A stretch of DNA of 55,484 nt from Clostridiaceae bacterium (GTDB taxonomy: Bacteria > Bacillota > Clostridia > Lachnospirales > Lachnospiraceae), in the NCBI GenBank assembly GCA_910574345.1, contig CAJSZV010000031.1, positions 1 to 55,484 of the forward strand. The letters are read 5' to 3'. Position 1 is the stretch's first letter. Every line of letters starts with the position of its first letter. The notes below the pieces were generated by a model, which worked only from the letters and a program-made list of their open reading frames with translations, was not told the DNA's origin and did no database searches. Positions 1-6,892 of this stretch are shown piece by piece. A program made the position numbers and the translations under genes.

Positions 1-47
1 CTGTATTTATTTCAGCATTTTTCAGTTTTGAAGCACTACAATAAGAA

Positions 48-93
48 AGACAGAAAAGCCACAGTTTTCCTGTAAATTCGGGCTTTTCTGTCT
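48..93 (-). terminator. Stem-loop after the 115-456 gene
   Basis: A perfect 13-bp inverted repeat (48-60 with 81-93, arm AGACAGAAAAGCC) lies just past the stop codon of the minus-strand gene at 115. On the minus strand the stem is followed by TTTCTTATT, a weak T-tract, so termination is probable but not certain. Confidence 0.55.
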
Positions 94-114
94 GATGCTT
101 CCGAACGTTCGCTT

Positions 115-456
115 TCAGTGTTCGCCTGAACGTTCGCTTTGTTCGCTCTGAATATCCGCTTCTTCTGCTGTTATTTCCTCTGCTTCTGCTACCCATACAG
201 CCAAAGCAAGATCATTTTCTTCATTTTCAAAATCTCGTTCGATAACGACAATCAAATACCGGCCAAAGTTCTGACGCATTACATACATTATGCCCTCAAT
301 CACAGGATCATCAATAACCTCTGCTCCCATTATTACGCATTCTCTAAACAACAGATCGAACGTAAGGCTACAAATCACGGTAGCCCATATTACGGCGTTT
401 TCCTTCGCCCTGAAATACCGCCCACCAGCATGAGCAACAAAACCTTTTTCAATCAC
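115..456 (-). CDS. Hypothetical protein of the integrated element
   Basis: A 113-residue protein that I do not recognise. The start is GTG at 454-456, chosen because a GGGAG ribosome binding site sits 8 bases upstream. The middle is hydrophobic to mixed, and the C-terminal third is rich in Glu, Ala and Ser, which points to a soluble protein with a flexible acidic tail. It follows the primase gene on the same strand, separated by an AT-rich stretch full of GCTACA hexamers, and is followed by a stem-loop. It is therefore probably the last gene of the element's replication operon. The 3' end contains a short direct repeat, GAACGTTCGCTTT, at about 105-140. No function is proposed. Confidence 0.6.
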   Translation of the reverse strand: MIEKGFVAHAGGRYFRAKENAVIWATVICSLTFDLLFRECVIMGAEVIDDPVIEGIMYVMRQNFGRYLIVVIERDFENEENDLALAVWVAEAEEITAEEADIQSEQSERSGEH

Positions 457-483
457 TTTTTTTATCTCCCTTCTATGTTACCA

Positions 484-680
484 GCTACAAGCTACAGAAA
501 AACCCTATTTCTTATTATTTTTATATAATATAGATATACTGATAGAGAAAATAATATAAAAATATAATAATATTAAAGGAATTACACATATCTGTAGCTT
601 ATGTAGCTGATTACATTTTTTATTGATTTTATAGTATCTTTTCAGGCTACACATAAGCTGTAAAAAGCTACAGAAGCTAC
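484..680. repeat. GCTACA iteron cluster, possible replication origin
   Basis: Six copies of GCTACA or its complement TGTAGC (484, 491, 593, 602, 646, 667) plus a partial copy at 676 lie in about 200 bp. The middle, about 525-590, is almost pure A+T. Copies at 592-609 and 645-662 form an imperfect inverted repeat around ATAAGCT. Iterons beside an AT-rich unwinding region and next to a primase/helicase gene are typical of replication origins in phage satellites and integrated plasmids. The arrangement is seen directly; the origin role is inferred. Confidence 0.45.
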
Positions 681-2563
681 TTTTTTCTGTACCGTCTGAC
701 CTGCTGCCCGCCTATGCGTGTAGGGTAGCTTTCCACTCCAAACATATCCGCTACAGATTTACCAAACATGATTTTTGTTTCAGGATTGATCCCGGATTCA
801 TTACAATATACTTTGTAAGCCGCATAAACATCCGTTACCGTTTCCCGGAAAAGATAACCTTCATCACGCTCTGAAAAAAATGCCTTAATAGGATCATTCA
901 TAAGGTCATATTCATGGGCGGCCTGTTCCGTTGCTTCTGATCTTGTAAAGCCCTTATTCTCTATAATGCGTTTCAGCCCTTCAATTCCCAGCTTGATCAG
1001 ATACTCCATACATTCACTTTGAAGCAGCTTCTTTTTTATCTCCGGATCATAGTCCGGCAGATCACTGGTAAAGTGCGCATTGAAAGGAATAATGACCAGT
1101 CGGCGCAACACCGCCCCGGTCTTATCCTTCATGCGTGGTATGTCGTTAGCAGAAAACAGCAGTTTGATATATGGATTGAACTCAAACGGATCCTGACCTT
1201 TCCTTTCTGCCTTGATCCTGTTTCCCGCAACAATCTTTTTGAACATGGCCACCTGTGTACCCTGCATGAAATCATCCCCTATATCGTCACCAATGTTTGC
1301 CAGCTTTCCGAACATCATTGAAGTGGTGAAGCGATCCCCCAGTTCTTTGGGATCCAATGCTGATATGTTATCCTCACCCAAAACAGCCTTGACCAGATCA
1401 AGGAAGGTACTTTTTCCGTTGTCCTTATCCCCTGTCAGCATAAATGACCTTTTATATGCGTTCGATCTATAGAAGCAGTAGCCAATACATTCTTCAAGCA
1501 GGGAACGGATCGCCGGATCATCACACGCCAGCCTGTTCAGCGTATGGTCAGCCAGTTCACTGAACGCCGCTGAATTAAAATCCCACGGTATTTTATTTGT
1601 CATTACTATGTTCGGTGAAAAGTCCTGCATGGTGTCCGTTACTACGTCATAGATCCCATTCCTGAAAGCAATATAACGGGCATCGGCCGGCTGTTTTTCT
1701 TCTGCATTGTCATTCAGACAGTCCATTACTTCCGCTTTCTGGTTTTTCCTGATAGCTGGCATATATGACCGCATTATTTTGAAAATGGCAGCAGTATCAG
1801 AAACATAAATCCCTTCCCGGTAAATGTGTAGCTTTCCGCTGATTTTTATAATATGCTCTGTATTCCTGATATAATCAGCAAACTTGTTGAATAGAAATGT
1901 GGAACCGTTGAAGAACACGGGCTTTTTGAAAGCGTCATCCCTCAAAATGGTTTCTATCTCCTGATCGGAAAGCGGATCCTTCAGGACGAACCTGTTAATA
2001 ATACGGATCGCTTCCCGTGTTTCCTCTACGCTGTAGTCGTTGCTCTGCAAGGTCAGTATGTAATTGAAAAGTTCCTGATTCCGTCCATCCCCTGCTTCCA
2101 TGTTCAGGAAGTCCATCTTGCACCTGACAGGCAATAGCCACTTCGGAACTTCCTGATATTCCCCGCCCGGTTCAACATCCCATTCACAGAAGCGTTCTTC
2201 ACCGTCCACTTTCAGGACTTCATAAGACGCAACATAGCCCACCTTTATATCAGCAGTTAGCCCTATGGCAAGGCGTGTATGTGTCTTGCACTGGTGAAGC
2301 TGCGTGTTCCTGAAAATGAAATGCTTCCCCCGGCGGGTACAGATCACCCGGCAATTCAGCTGAAATTCTTCCACAATATCCATCAGTATTTCAGACTGTT
2401 CAGGATCGTCAATGTCTATGAACATAGTATTTTTTGCAAGGATCCCGGCATACTCCGGGAGTGACTGCACCTGTTCCAGCGTCTTGAAGTCAGTCCTGTC
2501 CTTGAACTTTTCCACACATTTTTTGTTTTTGGTTTTTATGTAGCCTTTATATAAATCATTCAT
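677..2563 (-). CDS. Primase-polymerase/SF3 helicase (D5-like) of integrated element
   Basis: A 628-residue replication protein. The N-terminal about 150 residues look like a bifunctional primase-polymerase domain (acidic FIDIDDPE near residue 50, GKHF near 85), followed by a PriCT-like linker. A D5_N/SF3 helicase follows, with Walker A TGDKDNGKST near 380, an acidic GDDIGDD motif near 422 and SAND..R plus LRR near 465-485. A winged-helix-like C-terminus ends the protein. Such proteins prime and unwind DNA at the element's own origin. It is the main gene of a minus-strand operon behind a Cro-like regulator and a 48-residue protein. The length is normal for the family and it appears intact. The satellite phage or integrated plasmid setting is inferred from its neighbours. 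Confidence 0.85.
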   Translation of the reverse strand: MNDLYKGYIKTKNKKCVEKFKDRTDFKTLEQVQSLPEYAGILAKNTMFIDIDDPEQSEILMDIVEEFQLNCRVICTRRGKHFIFRNTQLHQCKTHTRLAIGLTADIKVGYVASYEVLKVDGEERFCEWDVEPGGEYQEVPKWLLPVRCKMDFLNMEAGDGRNQELFNYILTLQSNDYSVEETREAIRIINRFVLKDPLSDQEIETILRDDAFKKPVFFNGSTFLFNKFADYIRNTEHIIKISGKLHIYREGIYVSDTAAIFKIMRSYMPAIRKNQKAEVMDCLNDNAEEKQPADARYIAFRNGIYDVVTDTMQDFSPNIVMTNKIPWDFNSAAFSELADHTLNRLACDDPAIRSLLEECIGYCFYRSNAYKRSFMLTGDKDNGKSTFLDLVKAVLGEDNISALDPKELGDRFTTSMMFGKLANIGDDIGDDFMQGTQVAMFKKIVAGNRIKAERKGQDPFEFNPYIKLLFSANDIPRMKDKTGAVLRRLVIIPFNAHFTSDLPDYDPEIKKKLLQSECMEYLIKLGIEGLKRIIENKGFTRSEATEQAAHEYDLMNDPIKAFFSERDEGYLFRETVTDVYAAYKVYCNESGINPETKIMFGKSVADMFGVESYPTRIGGQQVRRYRKK

Positions 2564-2586
2564 TTTTTTTTTGCGCCACCTTCTTT

Positions 2587-2733
2587 CTAATCCAATGTAG
2601 CCAGAAGTTCCACCGCTTCACTGAACCTACACTGGCAGATCAGCGCTTCCGCTTCCTGTTCTACTCTGGTTCTACGGTCAATCTCTGACTGTAGCTTTTG
2701 GATCTCAATAATTTTTGTAGGAATATCTTCCAT
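2587..2733 (-). CDS. Small coiled protein, 48 residues
   Basis: A short reading frame from ATG at 2731-2733 to TAG at 2587, lying exactly between the Cro-like gene and the primase gene on the same strand. A purine-rich AAGGA lies 9 bases upstream of the ATG. The peptide is rich in Glu, Ile, Gln and Arg (IQKLQSEIDRRTRVEQEAEA), which predicts a helix or short coiled coil, then has two Cys residues (CQC). It has no family that I recognise. Its operon position suggests a replication or regulation accessory. It may be real but is supported only by context and codon use. Confidence 0.5.
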   Translation of the reverse strand: MEDIPTKIIEIQKLQSEIDRRTRVEQEAEALICQCRFSEAVELLATLD

Positions 2734-2735
2734 AC

Positions 2736-2762
2736 TCCCTTTTCCTTCCACAGCCGCCGCAC
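2736..2762. repeat. 27-bp direct repeat, copy 1
   Basis: An exact 27-base match, reading TCCCTTTTCCTTCCACAGCC and then GCCGCAC, to 3532-3558 in the same orientation. This copy lies upstream of the 48-residue minus-strand gene and contains its ribosome binding site. The pair brackets the two divergent repressor genes. Confidence 0.8.
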
Positions 2763-2768
2763 CGCTGT

Positions 2769-2966
2769 TTAATTGGTTTCCAAAATTTCAGTTACATCCA
2801 CACCAAGGGCAGAAGCCATTCTTCCAGCCGATACCGTTGACACTTCCCTTTGATTCAGTAAAACATTGATCCTTGTCCGGCTCACACCGTAAGCATTTGC
2901 AAGGGCCTGAACCGTCATTTTCTTTCTGGCCATACAAATATTGATTTTATCTCTGCTGATTCTCAT
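2769..2966 (-). CDS. Cro-like helix-turn-helix regulator
   Basis: A 65-residue XRE-family protein made of little more than the DNA-binding fold (TVQALANAYGVSRTRINVLL, then VSAGRMASALGVDVTEIL). The start at 2966 is preceded by AAAGGTAGG. It is transcribed away from the CI-like gene at 3105 and lies first in the replication operon, the place of Cro or an early activator in phage and satellite switches. Divergent promoters and a large perfect inverted repeat lie between the two genes. It probably binds there, but which protein silences which promoter cannot be read from sequence. Confidence 0.8.
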   Translation of the reverse strand: MRISRDKINICMARKKMTVQALANAYGVSRTRINVLLNQREVSTVSAGRMASALGVDVTEILETN

Positions 2967-2988
2967 ACTTTTACCTACCTTTCTTTAA

Positions 2989-3043
2989 TAGCATAATGGT
3001 GTTTACACTTGACATATTAACACCATTATGCTATATTTGTCAA
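2989..3043. promoter_or_regulatory. Divergent promoters with 15-bp inverted-repeat operator
   Basis: TAGCATAATGGTGTT (2989-3003) and its exact complement (3019-3033) are separated by 15 bases. On the plus strand TTGACA (3009-3014), a 17-base spacer and TATATT (3032-3037) form a good promoter for the gene at 3105. On the minus strand TTGACA (complement of 3038-3043) and TAATAT about 18 bases on form a promoter for the gene at 2966. The operator arms overlap both promoters, as in a two-repressor switch. Confidence 0.75.
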
Positions 3044-3104
3044 TAACAAATTGCTTTTCATACACCGTTTTGCTATCATTCTTTGATAAAGGGGGTGTAT
3101 TGTA

Positions 3105-3524
3105 ATGACAGATTTAGCATATAAAATACGACAATTACGCATAGACCATGATTTAAAACAACGGCAGCTTGCTGAAATATTAAATGTTTCACAAAATGCA
3201 ATCTTTAATTGGGAAAATGGGAAACGAACACCTACACCTGACATGATTAAACAAATAGCTGATTATTTCCAAGTATCCCCTTCTTATCTCATGGGCTGGG
3301 ATAAGGAACTAAAGAAAACAACACATTTTTTTGACTATCTTGAATTGCTGGGGTATGAAATAAATGAAAGCCCCTATGATGATAAGTGGGAAATCACCAT
3401 AAAAGAATCCGGGCAGAAAATTTATATAAGTTCTGCTGAAATGAATCTTTTGGAAAGCACCACCAAAGAAAATATTTATTTACGAATTTTTAACTATCTG
3501 CATGATAAAAAACACAAACAATAA
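3105..3524 (+). CDS. CI-like XRE repressor
   Basis: A 139-residue regulator. Residues 5-60 form a classic HTH_XRE domain (LKQRQLAEILNVSQNAIFNW, then a helix ending YFQVSPSYLMGW). The remainder is an alpha/beta tail with no protease Ser/Lys pair that I can see, so it is probably not a LexA-type self-cleaving repressor. A GGGGGTG ribosome binding site lies 7 bases before the ATG. It is divergent from the Cro-like gene across a shared operator and is followed by the integrase gene on the same strand. It most likely keeps the element silent. The control role is inferred from layout. Confidence 0.8.
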   Translation: MTDLAYKIRQLRIDHDLKQRQLAEILNVSQNAIFNWENGKRTPTPDMIKQIADYFQVSPSYLMGWDKELKKTTHFFDYLELLGYEINESPYDDKWEITIKESGQKIYISSAEMNLLESTTKENIYLRIFNYLHDKKHKQ

Positions 3525-3531
3525 ATAAACA

Positions 3532-3558
3532 TCCCTTTTCCTTCCACAGCCGCCGCAC
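3532..3558. repeat. 27-bp direct repeat, copy 2
   Basis: An exact copy of 2736-2762, here in the leader of the integrase gene, 30 bases before its ATG. The two copies are 796 bp apart and frame both repressor genes. Confidence 0.8.
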
Positions 3559-3587
3559 GGCCAGAATGGAAAGGAATGGTGTAAATT

Positions 3588-4865
3588 ATGACAGGTGGAA
3601 CAAGAAAACGTGGTGCAACATGGTCTTATTATTTTGATCTCGGCACAGTAGGCGGGAAACGCCAGAAGAAGGAAAAGGGCGGCTTCAAGACCAAAAAGGA
3701 AGCGGAAGCGGCACTTGCCAAAGCAATCAATGAATACAATAATGCGGGCCAGCTGTTTGAACCTTCTGATGTCACGGTATCGGACTATCTGGATCAGTGG
3801 TATGATCTGTACTGCAAACCAAATCTGAAATACAATACACAAGTGGGCTATCTGCGGATCATGGAAGGGCATTTGAAGCCCCGGTTCGGTCAATACCGCT
3901 TAAAGGCCGTCACTGCTGCCACATTACAGGAATACGCCAACAAGCTGAAAATGGACGGGCTAGCAAAGCACTCTATAACCGGGATCCTGTCCGTGTTCGG
4001 TGCGGCGCTGGATTATGCCGTTGAACCGCTCCATTATCTTCCGGCTAACCCTATGCGCTATGTGAAATATCCCAAAGTGGAGAAGAAGCCCCGTGAAAGG
4101 ATCATCCTGACGCTGGAAGAATGGCAGCAGATCATTGACAAGTTCCCGACCGGATCCCGTTACCATATCCCGCTGATGATCGGATTTTATACGGGCCTGC
4201 GGATCAGTGAAGCCTTTGCCTTGACATGGGATGACATAGACTTTGAAAACAGAACCCTGACCGTCAATAAGCAGATTGTAAAGCGGAACTTCGGGGCTGA
4301 TGTCCGCAAGGCCGTGGAAAAGACCGGGAAAAAGGAAATGCGTTCCTCATGGTATTTCACCACTACCAAAACGGCATCTTCCATGCGTACCGTGAAGTTT
4401 GGCGATACCCTTTATCAGGCATTAAAGCAGGAGCGCACCGCCCAGCTGAAAAACGAACTGAAATACAGTGAATATTATACGATCCACGTCCTGAAAAAAG
4501 AGGTTGATGAAAAAGGGAACGATATGCAGCGCATTGTTCCTATCCAGAAGTGCGTTGAATCGGCCTTGCCCCGTGTCCGCATGGTCTGCATAGCGGAAAA
4601 CGGCGAATACACTTCCACGGATTCCTTCAAATATTGTGCAAGGGTGATCCACAAGGAACTGCTGCTTGCTTTTGATTATCATTCCCTGCGGCACACCCAC
4701 GCCACGATCCTGATTGAATCCGGCGCTGACGTGAAGGACGTACAGGCCCGGCTGGGCCATTCCAACATCCAGACCACTTTGCAGACTTATGTACATGATA
4801 CGGAAGTCATGGCGGCACGTTCCGTTGATCTCTTTGAACAGGCAGCAGGCCGGAAAACTTCATAG
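3588..4865 (+). CDS. int: Tyrosine site-specific integrase
   Basis: A 425-residue phage/ICE-type integrase. Residues 1-50 form an AP2-like arm-binding domain (KRGATWSYYFDLG, then Lys-rich). Residues about 60-165 form the SAM-like core-binding domain. The catalytic domain has Arg in TGLRISEA near 205, HSLRH near 366, LGHSN near 390 and the nucleophile Tyr in TYVHDT near 400. All key residues are present, so it is probably active. GGAAAGGAATGGTG precedes the ATG. It is the outermost gene of the element and ends about 140 bp from the 3' end of rlmD, which fits integration there. Confidence 0.93.
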   Translation: MTGGTRKRGATWSYYFDLGTVGGKRQKKEKGGFKTKKEAEAALAKAINEYNNAGQLFEPSDVTVSDYLDQWYDLYCKPNLKYNTQVGYLRIMEGHLKPRFGQYRLKAVTAATLQEYANKLKMDGLAKHSITGILSVFGAALDYAVEPLHYLPANPMRYVKYPKVEKKPRERIILTLEEWQQIIDKFPTGSRYHIPLMIGFYTGLRISEAFALTWDDIDFENRTLTVNKQIVKRNFGADVRKAVEKTGKKEMRSSWYFTTTKTASSMRTVKFGDTLYQALKQERTAQLKNELKYSEYYTIHVLKKEVDEKGNDMQRIVPIQKCVESALPRVRMVCIAENGEYTSTDSFKYCARVIHKELLLAFDYHSLRHTHATILIESGADVKDVQARLGHSNIQTTLQTYVHDTEVMAARSVDLFEQAAGRKTS

Positions 4866-4872
4866 CATGCCA

Positions 4873-4915
4873 AAAGAGGGCCGACAGCAAAAGTTCACCG
4901 CTGTTCAGCCCTCTC
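4873..4915 (+). terminator. Stem-loop after integrase
   Basis: GAGGGC-GACAGC pairs imperfectly with GCTGTT-GCCCTC around an A-rich loop immediately after the integrase stop. The T-tract is poor (TCTTAACGTTTT), so termination is only moderately supported. Confidence 0.45.
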
Positions 4916-4925
4916 TTAACGTTTT

Positions 4926-5050
4926 GGGTGGTTTTTCAGAATTGCGGTGGCAAATCGGTGGCAAACCACCCATTTTTACACCCTCTAAAGCCTTAAAAAC
5001 CCTTATTTTATGCGACTTAAAGCCACTATGGTTTCTATATTCGCCGTAGA
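4926..5050. other. Probable right attachment region of the element
   Basis: Between the integrase and rlmD lie two direct copies of GGTGGCAAA (4946 and 4957) and an inverted pair GGGTGGTTT (4926-4934) and AAACCACCC (4963-4971), which look like integrase arm sites. The rlmD 3' end (5003-5050) is a plausible core: 3' ends of rum/rlmCD-type genes are known targets of integrative elements in Firmicutes. No second core copy is visible before position 115, so the other end is presumably outside the window. Confidence 0.5.
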
Positions 5051-6385
5051 TGGAAACATATCCACACAGCAAGCCTTCTCCACCTCATACCCCCCAGCCA
5101 TAAGCACCTCCAGATCCCTCACCAGACTGGTAGGCTTACAGGAGATATACACCATCTTCTCCACCCCGAACCCCATAATCTTCTCCAGCGCCTTGGGATG
5201 AATCCCATCCCTGGGAGGGTCCAGTACAATCAAGTCCGGCTTGTCCTCAAGCTCTTCCATGACTTTCAGTACATCCCCGGCTATGAATTCGCAGTTGCAA
5301 AGCCCGTTCATAGCGGCGTTCTCCCTGGCTGCTTCCACGGCCTCCCCAACGATCTCCACGCCCACTACCTTCTCCGCCACAGGAGCCAGGATCTGAGCGA
5401 TGGTGCCGGTTCCGCTGTATAAGTCAAAGACCGTCTTGCCTTTGGTATCGCCTATATATTCCCTGGCAGTGTCATAGAGCACTTCCGCCCCCAGAGAATT
5501 AGTCTGAAAAAAGGAGAAGGGAGAGATCTTAAATCGAAGCCCCATAAGCTCCTCATAAAAATAGTCCTGCCCATAGAGAATGACTGTCTCATCACTCTGC
5601 ACCACATCCGCAAGACTGTCGTTACGGATATGGAGAATGCCGGCAAAGGTTCCTTTAAGTGGAAGGCTTAACAAAAGCTCTTTCCAGGAATCAAGAAGCT
5701 TCTGTTCCTTAAGCTGACCCAGGGATTCCGTCTGCCCGCTGGTCACAAGGGCTGCCAGAATCTCCCCTGTCTTCACCGCCCGCCGGATCAGCAGATGCCT
5801 GAGATACCCCTCGTGCTTCAGCTTTTTATAAAAGGGGATCTGCCTCTCTCCAAAAAACCCTCTGGCTGCGCTTAGGATCCTGGTAAAGTCCGGGTGAACG
5901 ATGCGGCAGTGGTCCGCATTGACCACATCATGGAAGCTGCCCCGTCTGTGCATTCCCAGAGCAAGAGGACCGTCCTTTACTTCATCTCCAAAGGAAAACT
6001 CCATTTTATTACGGTATCCCTCCCAGACAGGACTTGCCTTGATTCCTTCAAACCCATAATCCCGGCACACCTGATCCATAAGGGATTTTACCTGGCTTTC
6101 CTTTATGTTCAGCTGTTCCTCATAAGGAATGCTCTGCATAAGGCACCCTCCGCAGATTCCAAAATGAGGACAGCGCCCGTCTGCTGTCTCCAGCGGGGAA
6201 GGGGCAAGAACCTTCATAAGACGGCCTTCGCACCTTCCGTTTCTCTTTTTATTGATCACAAACTCCACTTTCTGGCCCGGAAGGGCATTCTTTACAATTG
6301 CCTTTTCTCCATCTATGTATGCAATCCCTTTGTTGGGAAATTCCATTGTTTCTATGGTTCCTGTATAAATCTGGCCTTTTTTCAT
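5003..6385 (-). CDS. rlmD: 23S rRNA (uracil-C5)-methyltransferase, RlmD/RumA family
   Basis: A 460-residue S-adenosylmethionine-dependent rRNA m5U methyltransferase. Residues 1-60 form a TRAM RNA-binding domain. Cysteines in CPHFGICGGC near 73-81 belong to the family [4Fe-4S] site. The Rossmann motif DLYSGTGT is near 318, VLDPPRDG near 390, and the catalytic Cys is in SCKPTS near 415 (the family usually has SCNPxT). Length and ends are normal, so integration at its 3' end left the product intact. It is followed on the same strand by nothing closer than the integrase, and its promoter lies in 6386-6450. Confidence 0.92.
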   Translation of the reverse strand: MKKGQIYTGTIETMEFPNKGIAYIDGEKAIVKNALPGQKVEFVINKKRNGRCEGRLMKVLAPSPLETADGRCPHFGICGGCLMQSIPYEEQLNIKESQVKSLMDQVCRDYGFEGIKASPVWEGYRNKMEFSFGDEVKDGPLALGMHRRGSFHDVVNADHCRIVHPDFTRILSAARGFFGERQIPFYKKLKHEGYLRHLLIRRAVKTGEILAALVTSGQTESLGQLKEQKLLDSWKELLLSLPLKGTFAGILHIRNDSLADVVQSDETVILYGQDYFYEELMGLRFKISPFSFFQTNSLGAEVLYDTAREYIGDTKGKTVFDLYSGTGTIAQILAPVAEKVVGVEIVGEAVEAARENAAMNGLCNCEFIAGDVLKVMEELEDKPDLIVLDPPRDGIHPKALEKIMGFGVEKMVYISCKPTSLVRDLEVLMAGGYEVEKACCVDMFPSTANIETIVALSRIK

Positions 6386-6414
6386 GGCTGGCTCCTTATT
6401 GGGATATGGTGTAT

Positions 6415-6447
6415 AAAAGGGATATTGCCAAGAGCAACATCCCTTTT
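6415..6447 (-). terminator. Rho-independent terminator of the acidic membrane protein gene
   Basis: AAAAGGGATATTGC pairs with GCAACATCCCTTTT with one wobble. On the minus strand it follows the stop of the gene at 6457 and ends in a short T-run. Confidence 0.75.
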
Positions 6448-6456
6448 TATTCCATT

Positions 6457-6741
6457 CTATTTTTCTGATTCCGTCTCATCGTCGAAGAAATCATCATCGA
6501 AATCATCATCAAAATCATCTTCGAAGTCTTCTAAATAGTCGGGGGTGAAGAAACGATATACGGCATATGCGATAGCTGCCACAGCGGCTACTGCGCCAAT
6601 GATGGCAAGTGCCCATAAGATATTGTTCTTCTTTTTATCCTCTTCCTCTTTTCTGTGAAGGAACTCATTGAGTCTGGTGGAGTTCATAATATCCTCCATA
6701 CGGTTCAGCGCATCTTTGCTCATCATATCGAATTTATTCAT
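6457..6741 (-). CDS. Small membrane protein with acidic Asp-rich tail
   Basis: A 94-residue protein with a charged N-terminus (1-42), one hydrophobic segment (about 43-66, ILWALAIIGAVAAVAAIAYA) and a tail that is almost all Asp, Glu and Phe, built from repeated DDDFD-type units. The tail is encoded by a TCATCATCGAAA-like simple repeat and may vary in length between strains. AAGGAAGGA lies before the ATG. It sits between rlmD and pcrA in a conserved block, but no specific role is known to me. A cation-binding or anchoring role is conceivable only as a guess. Confidence 0.75.
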   Translation of the reverse strand: MNKFDMMSKDALNRMEDIMNSTRLNEFLHRKEEEDKKKNNILWALAIIGAVAAVAAIAYAVYRFFTPDYLEDFEDDFDDDFDDDFFDDETESEK

Positions 6742-6892
6742 TGTTCCATCCTTCCTTTCCTTTTTGCATTAATAGAGCGGCTTAACCTTTCTTGTGAACA
6801 TAATTATACCATTTTTTCCCGGCTTTTACTATCTTATTTTTCCCTAATTATCAATTTTTATTCGTTTTATCCGCTCTCCGGGCATCCTGTTA

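Noticed and set aside
139-528. Plus-strand frame of 129 codons opposite the first hypothetical gene
   Set aside because: No ribosome binding site, and the minus-strand frame has a good GGGAG and fits the operon.
5894-6538. Plus-strand 214-codon frame over rlmD and the acidic protein gene
   Set aside because: It is the antisense of the rlmD start and of the Asp-rich repeat (Ser/Lys-rich tail); composition and overlap show it is a shadow.
6480-6540. TCATCATCGAAA-type repeat considered as CRISPR or regulatory repeat
   Set aside because: It codes for the Asp-rich protein tail; there are no spacers.
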